The position numbers were made by a program, and so were the translations under genes. A stretch of DNA of 29,110 nt from Sphingomonadales bacterium. Lineage in GTDB: Bacteria > Bacteroidota > Bacteroidia > UBA7662. Positions 15,350 through 24,600 of this stretch are shown piece after piece. Positions within the stretch are counted from its first letter, which is position 1. Every line of letters begins with the position of its first letter. A model generated the notes under the pieces. That model did no database searches, had not been told where the DNA came from, and saw nothing but the letters and a program-made list of their open reading frames with translations. Location: the NCBI GenBank assembly GCA_016872225.1, contig VHAW01000006.1:1-29110 (forward strand), written 5' to 3'.

Positions 15350-16486
15350 CTACTTGTTTTCCCAGGTTCGATGGGCAGCGGTTTCCTCGTAAATGCGGTG
15401 AAGAACACTCCTTTCTTCATGTGAAAATTCAAGGCCTCGCCTATGCATCACCTTTTCCGCTGTTTGAGCAAATTTGTCAAACCGAAAAGTTTCCATACCC
15501 TGAGCTCCTCCCCAAGCAAAAGATGGGATGAATTGTCGTACAAATCCGCTCCCAAAAATATTAGCTCCAACCCCAACCACCGTGCCTGTATTAAACATCG
15601 TATTGATTCCACATTTGGAATGATCTCCCATAATTAGACCACAAAATGTAAGTCCTGTATTTCGAAACTTACCCGCGGCGATATCCCAAAGCTTAACCTG
15701 CTCGTAATTATTCTTGAGGTTGGAATTGTTGGTATCAGCTCCCCAATTGCACCAGCGACCCATCACTGAATTTCCCATAAATCCATCGTGTCCCTTGTTC
15801 GAATAGGAATGAATCACAGAATTGGAAACCTCTCCACCTACCTTGCAATAGGGGCCCACGGTAGTATCCCCGTAAATTTTGGCACTCATTTTGACGATGC
15901 TATGCTCCCCAATCGAAACAGGGCCCTTGAGCATGGAGCCTGGCATAATCTCCGCGGAATCCCCAATCCAAATGGGTCCCTCCGAAGCATCAAGGACCGC
16001 AGCACGAACCACGGACGATGGATGCACAAAAACCTGATCAGGTCCATAAACCACGGTGTGCGGATCCGGGTTAACCCGTTGCGACCAGGTCGGCAAGGCC
16101 CATTCGCCACCCGATTCCAACAACCAAACCACATCCTTACGGATCTGCGAGCCATTCTTCAGGAAGATATCCTCAGGATGCGTCAGAAACTCTGCCTCAC
16201 CTTCCCACTCATTCCATTCAATAGGTTCCGCTTGAGGCTTCCACAACAAATCCAAGCCACCCTGACGCAGTCCACAGCCTTGAACCAACAATTCCGCAGC
16301 CTGCAAGAGATTTTCATTCGGAATAAGGCGTGAATTCACCGCCAAATGCGTCGCTTGTCTTCTCCATAACAAATTCCACTTTTGTTCAAGAGTCAGAATT
16401 CCGACCCTGCACTCCTGAGGCCTCAGGGTATACGTCAACGGAAGCAATCCGCTGACCCAAGCATCATCCACAAAAGTTAATACCAT
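15350..16486 (-). CDS. GlmU-like putative sugar nucleotidyltransferase with left-handed beta-helix
   Basis: The 378-residue protein belongs to the Bacteroidota GlmU-like group (putative sugar nucleotidyl transferase). The N-terminal part (about 1-150) reads FVDDAWVSGLLPLTYTLRPQECRVGILTLEQKW, with the group's LxPLTxTRPxxExRxGxxTxxxKW-like pattern. The C-terminal part (about 150-350) is a hexapeptide left-handed beta-helix: IWIGDSAEIMPGSMLKGPVSIGEHS, VKMSAKIYGDTTVGPYC and INTMFNTGTVVGVGANIFG. Classic GlmU makes UDP-GlcNAc; this variant lacks the usual LAAGxGTRM loop, so activity is uncertain. It starts 3 bases after the clpC stop, so the two are probably co-translated. The family is well supported, the substrate is not. 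Confidence 0.85.
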   Translation of the reverse strand: MVLTFVDDAWVSGLLPLTYTLRPQECRVGILTLEQKWNLLWRRQATHLAVNSRLIPNENLLQAAELLVQGCGLRQGGLDLLWKPQAEPIEWNEWEGEAEFLTHPEDIFLKNGSQIRKDVVWLLESGGEWALPTWSQRVNPDPHTVVYGPDQVFVHPSSVVRAAVLDASEGPIWIGDSAEIMPGSMLKGPVSIGEHSIVKMSAKIYGDTTVGPYCKVGGEVSNSVIHSYSNKGHDGFMGNSVMGRWCNWGADTNNSNLKNNYEQVKLWDIAAGKFRNTGLTFCGLIMGDHSKCGINTMFNTGTVVGVGANIFGSGFVRQFIPSFAWGGAQGMETFRFDKFAQTAEKVMHRRGLEFSHEERSVLHRIYEETAAHRTWENK

Positions 16487-16489
16487 GCC

Positions 16490-19153
16490 TCAAGCATCAA
16501 TTCCGCCTGACGGAATGGATTCTTCATCGCCTTTTGCGTCAGAACTTGACGCCGCCGATGATCCTTTGCTTTTGCGCGATGTTTTGGTTGGTGTTACGGC
16601 GGCCCTTTTCTCCTCAGAAGAGGAAGAAAGACCTGAAGGCTGCTGGGTGACCTCCACCTGCATTTGACCCTCATCATTCACATCGAGGTTTAACACAGCG
16701 CCTTGGGTCAAATGCCCCCCGATCATCTGCTCCGCAACCACATCTTCCACATATTTCTGAATAGCCCTTTTAAGCGGCCTCGCCCCAAATTGCGGGTCAT
16801 ACCCTTTCTCGGCAAGCAAATCCATGGCTTTGGGACTCAAGAAAACATGATACCCTAAATCCATAATTCTACCCAAAACAGATGCCAAGGTCAATTGAAT
16901 AATCCGATCCAGCTCCTGACGCCCGAGCGGATTGAATATGATCATATCGTCAATTCTATTCAGGAACTCAGGTGAAAAAGTTTTCTTGAGGGCACCCTGA
17001 ATCACCGCAGAACTTTCCTTTTCATGGGCTTCCACTTTGCTAGGTGTGGTAAAACCTACGCCGGTTCCAAAATCCTTGAGCTGACGAGAGCCGATATTCG
17101 ATGTCAAAATAATAAGCGTATTCTTGAAGTCAATTTTGCGTCCTAACCCGTCCGTCAACTGACCATCATCCAATACTTGCAACAACAAATTGAAAATATC
17201 CGGATGCGCCTTCTCTACCTCGTCCAAAAGAATGACTGAATAAGGTTTACGCCTTACGCGCTCGGTCAACTGACCACCTTCTTCATAACCCACGTACCCT
17301 GGAGGCGCCCCAACCAAACGGGATACCGAGAATTTCTCCATGTATTCGCTCATATCAATGCGAATCAGAGCATCTTCGGAATCAAAAAGATAACGAGCAA
17401 GTTCCTTGGCCAATTCGGTTTTACCCACTCCGGTGGGACCCAAGAAAATAAACGAACCCATAGGCTTGCGGGGATCTTTAAGGCCAGCCCTAGTGCGGAG
17501 AATCGCTTTGCTGACCGCCTCCACCGCCCTGTCTTGACCAATTACCCTTTCCTTAAGATCGGAAGCCATTTTACCAATGCGCTCTGCTTCAGATTGCGCG
17601 ATACGCTTAACCGGAACACCGGTCATCATGGCAACTACCTCGGCAATCTGATCTTCGTTCACGGAGAATCGTATACGTCTAGATTCTTCCTCCCATCGGT
17701 TTTTGGCTTGCTCCAAATCTTCCAGCACATGCTTTTCATTATCCCTGAGTTTGGCAGCTTCTTCGTAGCGTTGGCTTTTGACCACTTTATTTTTGAGCTC
17801 ACGAATTTCCTCCAAAGCGGCTTCCAATTCAATAATGTCCTGCGGGACTTTGATGTTCCCAATATGCACCCTTGCACCAGCCTCATCGAGCGCGTCAATC
17901 GCTTTGTCCGGTAAGTGTCGATCTGAAATGTAGCGATCTGTCAGCTTTACGCATGCCGAAAGAGCATCTTCGGTATAAACCACCTGATGATGATCTTCGT
18001 ATTTGTGCTTGATATTGTGCAAAATCTGCAAGGTTTCCGCAGCCGATGGCGGATCCACCATGACTTTTTGAAAACGACGATCTAAGGCACCATCCTTTTC
18101 AATGAACTGACGGTATTCATTCAAGGTTGTGGCCCCTATGCATTGCAACTCCCCCCTCGACAAAGCAGGCTTGAACATGTTGCTGGCATCCAGGGATCCT
18201 GAGGCTCCCCCCGCCCCCACCATGGTATGAATCTCGTCAATGAACAAAATTACATCTGGTGACTTCTCCAGCTCGTTCATCACAGCCTTCATCCTTTCTT
18301 CAAATTGACCCCTATACTTTGTTCCTGCTACCAGTGAAGAGAGATCCAGCGTCACAATACGTTTATCAAATAATATCCTGGAGACCTTCCTCTGATGGAT
18401 TCGAAGGGCTAGACCTTCCGCAATCGCCGTCTTCCCAACACCGGGCTCACCAATTAAAATTGGATTGTTTTTCTTTCGACGACTGAGAATTTGAGAAACT
18501 CTTTCGATTTCAGAGTCTCTCCCAATAATGGGATCCAATCGTCCGTCTTCGGCAAGTTGCGATAAGTCTCGCCCAAAATTATCCAAAACGGGAGTTTTGC
18601 TTTTGGGATTTGCCGATTTCCGAGGCAGATCCCCGGAACCTTTCTTTTCGTCATCTCCGTAAGCATCTTCGTAGGAAGATCGAGGAGATGATGGCGGCTC
18701 CGTTCTTTCTCTTCCTTCGATCATGGCGTCAATTTCTTCCTTAACCAATTCATAGGTAACATCGAATTTCTCAAGCACCCGATTGGCCAAGCAATCTTCT
18801 TCACGCAGGATAGACAACAACAAATGCACCGTTCCGATCAAATCACTCTTGAAAATCTTTGCCTCCAAGAAGGTGATTTTAAGAATTTTCTCCGCCTGCT
18901 TAGTCAAGGGAATTTGATCAGCTTGCAGGCCCTCCTTTTCTCCGGTATGGCGTATGGAGTCTTCAATGGCGGCCTTGAGTTTGTCGAGATTTACCCCGAG
19001 GTTGCGAAGTGTTTTGATGGCCTGCCCATCGCCTTCACGAATAAGGCCCAAGAGTAAATGACTAGCGTCGATATAATCATGCCCCAAACGAACGGCTTCT
19101 TCGCGACTGAACGCAATGACATCCTTGACCTTAGGGGAAAATTTTGCATCCAT
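16490..19153 (-). CDS. clpC: ClpC-type AAA+ unfoldase of the Clp protease
   Basis: The 887-residue protein has two Clp N-repeats (about 1-145), AAA+ domain 1 with Walker A GEPGVGKTA (235-243) and Walker B LFIDEIH (303-309), a short UVR-like M domain (about 445-475, with SQRYEEAAKLRD), AAA+ domain 2 with Walker A GPTGVGKTE (572-580) and Walker B ILLDEVE (641-647), then the ClpB-D2-like C-terminal domain. The ClpP-docking loop appears as VGF (699-701), which distinguishes ClpC from ClpB. ClpC unfolds substrates and feeds ClpP, and ClpS lies downstream in this cluster. Residues about 155-190 and the last 45 or so residues are charged, Ser/Lys-rich and look disordered. An exact -7 box lies 16 bases upstream of the ATG. 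Confidence 0.95.
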   Translation of the reverse strand: MDAKFSPKVKDVIAFSREEAVRLGHDYIDASHLLLGLIREGDGQAIKTLRNLGVNLDKLKAAIEDSIRHTGEKEGLQADQIPLTKQAEKILKITFLEAKIFKSDLIGTVHLLLSILREEDCLANRVLEKFDVTYELVKEEIDAMIEGRERTEPPSSPRSSYEDAYGDDEKKGSGDLPRKSANPKSKTPVLDNFGRDLSQLAEDGRLDPIIGRDSEIERVSQILSRRKKNNPILIGEPGVGKTAIAEGLALRIHQRKVSRILFDKRIVTLDLSSLVAGTKYRGQFEERMKAVMNELEKSPDVILFIDEIHTMVGAGGASGSLDASNMFKPALSRGELQCIGATTLNEYRQFIEKDGALDRRFQKVMVDPPSAAETLQILHNIKHKYEDHHQVVYTEDALSACVKLTDRYISDRHLPDKAIDALDEAGARVHIGNIKVPQDIIELEAALEEIRELKNKVVKSQRYEEAAKLRDNEKHVLEDLEQAKNRWEEESRRIRFSVNEDQIAEVVAMMTGVPVKRIAQSEAERIGKMASDLKERVIGQDRAVEAVSKAILRTRAGLKDPRKPMGSFIFLGPTGVGKTELAKELARYLFDSEDALIRIDMSEYMEKFSVSRLVGAPPGYVGYEEGGQLTERVRRKPYSVILLDEVEKAHPDIFNLLLQVLDDGQLTDGLGRKIDFKNTLIILTSNIGSRQLKDFGTGVGFTTPSKVEAHEKESSAVIQGALKKTFSPEFLNRIDDMIIFNPLGRQELDRIIQLTLASVLGRIMDLGYHVFLSPKAMDLLAEKGYDPQFGARPLKRAIQKYVEDVVAEQMIGGHLTQGAVLNLDVNDEGQMQVEVTQQPSGLSSSSEEKRAAVTPTKTSRKSKGSSAASSSDAKGDEESIPSGGIDA

Positions 19154-19169
19154 GGAATGGGCTTTGATG

Positions 19170-19197
19170 CAAAATTAGACACAAATTCCATGCCAAA
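19170..19197 (-). promoter_or_regulatory. Promoter of the clpC cluster
   Basis: On the minus strand TTTG (19197-19194) is followed after 16 bases by TAATTTTG (19177-19170), an exact TAnnTTTG. The ATG at 19153 follows 16 bases after the box, so the leader is about 10 bases. No CtsR- or CIRCE-type inverted repeat is visible in the 137-base gap. Confidence 0.6.
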
Positions 19198-19290
19198 CCT
19201 TGCGCGAACCCAAAAATACCTGATGGCATTTCCCTGGGATTGAGGAGCCCTAAAAACGCCTAAGGATTGAATGGAATGCCCTAAAGCCCT

Positions 19291-21540
19291 TTACGGACGG
19301 CGTATCAGCAATCGCTCCAGTCCAAATGCTCCTTGGTAAAGGACTTCAACCAGATAAATACCCTGCGGCCATTCGGCTGTTTCCAGGTCACCATAGGCGT
19401 TTCCGGCCTGCAAAAGCCATTGATCCTGGTGGTGCAAACGACCCTGGGCATCCATAACGCGAATGCGAACGGTTGCATCTGCCTCCAAATCGATGGTCAA
19501 TCGGACCCTGTCATTACCAGGATTAGGGAAAACACGCAAACGGGTGGGGGAAGTTTCGGTTATTGGCCGTACGGATGTCCCGGTGGAAGTCCCAAAACCA
19601 TGAACATCGTTGCGATTCCGGGGCTGTAGCTTCCAATTCCCAAAGTTGTAGGTCAGAATGCCGCGGATGAAATCCAAGCGCTGACGGAATGTCAGGGAAT
19701 CCGTATTGAAATTCTGGCCCAGGTCTAGACTTGATAGGGATACACCGCCACGGACCCTCAGGCCCGACGTTACCGAAGAATCTGCATAAATACTGAATTC
19801 TCCAAAATTACTGGGAGCATCCGGATTTTGATTCACCACATAAACCGAATCAAACACCAACAACGAGGATTCATGAGGCTCCGTGTAAGAATACCTTCTC
19901 GCCATTATGGAATCCATAGGCACGCGGAATGGTGCATAAGGCTGGCCAGGTACAATAAATTGATAGTCCAAAACCTCCAAGGTGGTGATCCCGAAGTCTT
20001 CGACCACCAAGCCCTTTTTGATCCAAATGCTGTCTCCCCTAAGACGGGTATCAATATCGGTTGAACCGTTGTTATCAGGACGAAGGGTAATTCCCGTCCA
20101 GGGTCCCACACCGTCTTGAAAAATAATTCTACCGTAATCCGATGGATCCAGGGTAGACATAATTCTTCCCCTGATCTGCATACTGTCCAAGACAATGCCA
20201 TCGTAGATAGAGCGACCGCCAATGACGGGTGATTCTTGAATTTCCGATACTCGGGTAATTCCTCCATTCATCACCCTAAACAATCCAAAGGATTGTATCG
20301 TATCCGGCTGTACTCCGTTGTTGTTCTGATTATCGGTAGCCCGGATATAATAGTGATAAAATGCGCCGTTCGTGGTGAACACTGAACCAGGAATGATGGC
20401 CTGGAAAGAATCCGGAGCGACCAAAGTCATAGCAACCGAATCATAGGGACCTCCCGTCACACCGGGGGCATAAAATAATTTGGCAACGGTTACCGAGCCG
20501 TCCAAGTCCACAATGCGGGCCCCGATGCGCACGGTATCCCCAACCTTGGGGATCGAAGGTCTTGTCTTCCAATTGCTGATAAACGGAGGGGAAGCCATGA
20601 CAGCACCAAGATCTGTGGGGGTCAATGGAATTATTTCATACCTCGGATACAAGGTACCAAAATTGGTTTCGGTAATCACGCCCCTTACATGGGAAAACAC
20701 TTTTCCTTGTTGAACAAAAACCGGTGCACTGGGATTGGGAGGAACCGATGCAGTCGATGATACGAATGGAGGACGAAAGAAACGAACCGCATCGCGCACA
20801 TTAATTTCGGAACCAGAAGCATCCCTAAGCATCCAGTTAACCCTGTTACCGCTGAAGATGTTTACATTGGTGACCAACACATTGTTAAATTGCACGTACA
20901 TGCCCTCGTATGGTTCTCCGCTAGGCTTTTGAATTTGTTGAGGAACCGCCGGATTATTTGGGTCATAAACCATAAATAAATTCATAAAGGAGGGTCGTGG
21001 CGGGGGAGGTGCACCGAATCCCAAAACCGTACTGGCCACTCCAATTAAGTTCAATTGGGTTTCCCCGGAATTGGGTGAAGCATCCTGGTATTCTGCCACG
21101 ATACCGGTGCATTCCACGATATTCCCTACCTGAAAATTACTGAAAAATCCAATCGCTGCGGAATCCGCAAGAATAGGCAAACGAACAAGCAATCCTTTCC
21201 ACACCCCATCGGCCAAGCCCAGCGTATCGACCAAGTAAGTTGCCTTCCAAGAGGCACTTAAGGCGTGATCCCTGGGATTTAAAATAACCATTCCCCGAAC
21301 CCTCACCGTATCCCCCATGTAACGGGACAAGGTTTTACCGGTGAGCAGGGTATCAGGATGCACCCACTGAATGGAATCGATGGAACGCAAAGGGTACGAT
21401 TGTGCCAAGGCTTGTTGGAAGGATTGAAAGCCCAGAATCCCCATACAAACAATCCAAAAAGGTAAAAAAATCCTCCAAGAAATTCTATGGAGTGAAATTG
21501 CAAATCTGAGACGCTGGCGTGGTTGTTGGGTGTATAGCAT
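19291..21540 (-). CDS. Secreted protein with OB-fold-like segments and a T9SS type A sorting domain
   Basis: From the ATG at 21540 the protein has 749 residues. Near its N-terminus a basic stretch precedes FLPFWIVCMGILGF and ALAQS, a signal peptide. Residues about 60-310 hold two segments with the look of OB folds, as in YhcR/ExeM-type exported nucleases (GDTVRVRGMVI..., VGNIVECTGIVAEYQ, and YEGMYVQFNNVLVTNVN). A further middle region resembles Ig-like or beta-sandwich domains (FYHYYIRATDNQNNNG). The last 80 or so residues are a T9SS type A domain (RVFPNPGNDRVRLTI, PQGIYLVEVL, ERLLIRRP). No nuclease motif is seen. The frame extends to an ATG at 21705, but that overlaps the upstream gene and would bury the signal peptide. 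Confidence 0.82.
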   Translation of the reverse strand: MLYTQQPRQRLRFAISLHRISWRIFLPFWIVCMGILGFQSFQQALAQSYPLRSIDSIQWVHPDTLLTGKTLSRYMGDTVRVRGMVILNPRDHALSASWKATYLVDTLGLADGVWKGLLVRLPILADSAAIGFFSNFQVGNIVECTGIVAEYQDASPNSGETQLNLIGVASTVLGFGAPPPPRPSFMNLFMVYDPNNPAVPQQIQKPSGEPYEGMYVQFNNVLVTNVNIFSGNRVNWMLRDASGSEINVRDAVRFFRPPFVSSTASVPPNPSAPVFVQQGKVFSHVRGVITETNFGTLYPRYEIIPLTPTDLGAVMASPPFISNWKTRPSIPKVGDTVRIGARIVDLDGSVTVAKLFYAPGVTGGPYDSVAMTLVAPDSFQAIIPGSVFTTNGAFYHYYIRATDNQNNNGVQPDTIQSFGLFRVMNGGITRVSEIQESPVIGGRSIYDGIVLDSMQIRGRIMSTLDPSDYGRIIFQDGVGPWTGITLRPDNNGSTDIDTRLRGDSIWIKKGLVVEDFGITTLEVLDYQFIVPGQPYAPFRVPMDSIMARRYSYTEPHESSLLVFDSVYVVNQNPDAPSNFGEFSIYADSSVTSGLRVRGGVSLSSLDLGQNFNTDSLTFRQRLDFIRGILTYNFGNWKLQPRNRNDVHGFGTSTGTSVRPITETSPTRLRVFPNPGNDRVRLTIDLEADATVRIRVMDAQGRLHHQDQWLLQAGNAYGDLETAEWPQGIYLVEVLYQGAFGLERLLIRRP

Positions 21541-21613
21541 GGTTTTCTTGAATAATGAAGAGGTTAAGGAAGATTCGATGACGCCCTGCCGTTTTAATCC
21601 AAAACAGAGTGCC

Positions 21614-21647
21614 CAAAAGTAAGTTAGCCGAAGGAAATCTAAATCAA
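21614..21647 (-). promoter_or_regulatory. Promoter of the OB-fold/T9SS gene
   Basis: On the minus strand TTG (21647-21645) is followed after 23 bases by TACTTTTG (21621-21614), an exact TAnnTTTG. Spacing is at the long end of the usual range. The box lies 73 bases upstream of the ATG at 21540, so it supports that start over the one at 21705, which lies upstream of the box. Confidence 0.45.
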
Positions 21648-21686
21648 TTCTAAAAATTAGAAGGTAAAGATTAATTGAATTGGCAG

Positions 21687-24600
21687 TTAAGGTGCAATAA
21701 TCCATTTAAAGGGCCCTACGGAGTCCTTGCCTGCCGTTTGAATCCTGACCCAATAGGCTCCAGGAGGCAAATCGGGGGCTGTAATCCCGCCATTTCGTAG
21801 AATTTCACGGTGCCAAGGCTTGCCCACAAGACCCATCGCCATGGGAAACCACTCTGCTTGGATTTCGCTCAACTCAAATGGCTGCTTTTGCCAATGCAAT
21901 AACTGCCCGGGCCTGATGGGGTTTGGGCCTGTTATTGGCGTGCGCTCTGGGGGACAAAGGCTCAGGGATACCAAATATTGGGTAACAGTGCAATTTTGAC
22001 CTTTGACCGATTTCGAGAATAGTCCTGAATCCAGACTCCAATAGCAAGGAGATGGAGTATGCTTGTCACGCCGAAGAGCACAAGTCCAATACGAATGGAT
22101 GCGATCCCAACGCAAATTAGGAACGATAGGTTTCCAGGTCGTTAGTGAGATCGATTTATTCCATGAAATTTGATCCTGCCATACCAAAGCCTCCGTTCCA
22201 TTTCGAAACATTTCAGAGCTGCACTGGTTCATCCACTGCATCCAACGACGCCGAGCACTCACTACCGTAGGATCCTGATTACCGCCATGACATTCCATCC
22301 AGCCCAGCATTTCAAGGCTTAATTGTGCCCAATACTGAGCCACAATGGAATAATTTGCCAGTCCGGTACAAGCCATTTCCATCGCCTGACAAGTGCTGTT
22401 CCATGCCCCCAACAGCATTCGTCGCCGATTCATCAAATTCGTGGCGGATGGAGTAGACCATTCGTTTGCAATTTCATGAAGGCCCTGAACCAAGGCCTGC
22501 AGGGAATCCGTAAAAGAGCGACCCAGTGGAGCAATGTTCCGATCGCGCACATAAGTTGGCCCACCGCCCATCGCTAGGCGAGTTTGGCAAGCGAGCACCG
22601 CAGAAGTTGACCCGTTACCCAAATAAACCAAAGGATTACCATCCCAATCCACCAAATTGGCAGGGATTATGCCCCCACGAAGACTCATGCGATTCCCATG
22701 CAATTCCAAGCCGTAAAGTCCTCCCGCTTGAGGAATTAAATACTGCAAGGCTAAGCCGCTCAGCATCCCGTCCAAATGCCAACCCGAACCGGTAAAGGAA
22801 TTTCCACCATTTCGTAAGTAGAGTAAATCCACCTCCTCCAAATACAAAGCTGTACGGTTATGCCCAAATTGATTCATAGCCCCGTTGCCCAACCATACCT
22901 GGGTATTCCCCGCATACCAACCCGTTTCATTCCAAGCAAAACCGCTACACATCACCTCCACTCTCAATTGACCAAAACTGTACATACCAGTACGATTGGA
23001 ATCCAATCGACATTCCTGCAATCGTAACAATGCTCCAGCTTGACCCATTACATCCACACCACTCACTTGGCCCACCCACTCCGATTGCATGACACGGCTC
23101 AACCCCATGATGTCATACCCTCGCCAACCAATGCGATTGTTTTGAAAACGACAACGAAGCAAATCAATGCCTGCTGAATGGGTTTCCAAACCCACATCAT
23201 TGCCCACAAATTGTACATCCCGAACTTGAGGGTTGGACAGCACCCCAAAAAGGTGGAGCCTTAGGCCGGTTTGCATGTTCATAATTTGAACCGCTGAAAG
23301 GCTCTTGAGTGCTGAACCATGCACCACCCATGCGGCCCCCGGTCTAAGATTGGCATTCTCGCCGATTTTGCAACGCTGCACAGAAACCGGTCCATAACAT
23401 TCCCATGTAGAACCTGTGGTGATACGCACCCTGCAAGACTCCAACAGAACCGAATCCCGCAATGAACCTAATCGCCAGTCTCCTTCTATCACCAAGCGCA
23501 AATGCTCCGCCGAACGCCCTCTCAATTCCAACGAGGCTCCTGCCCCAAATGTCCATCGAGAAGAAGGATGGATTGCCTTAACCCAAAGGATTCCTCCACC
23601 CGCCGGGGCAAGGCGTGCACCGGAGTGCAACAATACTTGTCCATGGATTTCTAACATGGAAGAATCACCTTGCAAATCCACCACCGCACCAGGGTGAACT
23701 TCCAACACGGTACCCGTGTCCAACCTCAACCTGTATCCGTTCTGTATGGTCAAGCGACTTCCACGATGGAGAACCAAACGACTCCCCGGAGCAAAGCGTG
23801 TCACAGAGGCATCAGAACCCCAACCTCCTCCTGGCCTGCCTATTTGCATCAAAGCATCGGTACCGAGCTCAACCCGGACGGAATCGCAGGCCGTAGCCAC
23901 CGTGGCAATTTCCCTGTCCGCGTTGGTGGGCAAAAAAGGTGTATGGCTTACCCCATTCACTCGCAATGGCCCACCTCCAAAAATGCGCAAAGCAGAACCC
24001 GCTCCCAGATTCAAAGTCGGAATGCGGACATCCGTATTGAATGGAAGGTAGGGTACAGAAAGCAGGTGCCAGCCCAAATCCAGGGTATCCCCTTGCCCCA
24101 AAGTTGTGATTCTTGGAAGTAGCACGGTGGAGGACCGCATCCAATCCTTAACTCTACCCGCCCATGTTCGGTAAACCATCGCATGCGGATCGTTGGCATG
24201 GTGCTCTCCCCATAAAGGCCGGCTGATCCAACGCTCAAAATGGGAAGGATCCCAGGGCGAAACGATAGATACTACAGGTGTAAAAGGAGATATGGCCAGG
24301 TTCAACGCAGAAACCGAACTCACGAATGTATGCAGCGACACGGGTTCGGAGCTTTGAACAAAACGATCAGCACTCACCACCCCAAACCCCGAATAGTCTC
24401 CCGGAACATAATCCACACCCCATCGAGGGACGGTATTGATCACCGAATAAACCCCCAAATGATTCCGTGCAAGATGACTTTGCCAATCTCTTTCCAAAAG
24501 AGACCGAAATCGATTGCAGATAGTGATCGATATCACTTGTCTTGACAACAAAAACCAAGGTGTCCACGGAGGCCATGTCATGATAGCGATTTTGTGAATC

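Noticed and set aside
21541..21705. Long N-terminal extension of the OB-fold/T9SS gene
   Set aside because: It overlaps the upstream gene by 19 bases, buries the signal peptide, and begins upstream of the promoter box at 21614.
23670..24122. 150-residue plus-strand frame opposite the giant hydrolase gene
   Set aside because: It is low-complexity, Ser/Thr/Arg/Pro-rich, and is the shadow of the beta-helix region.
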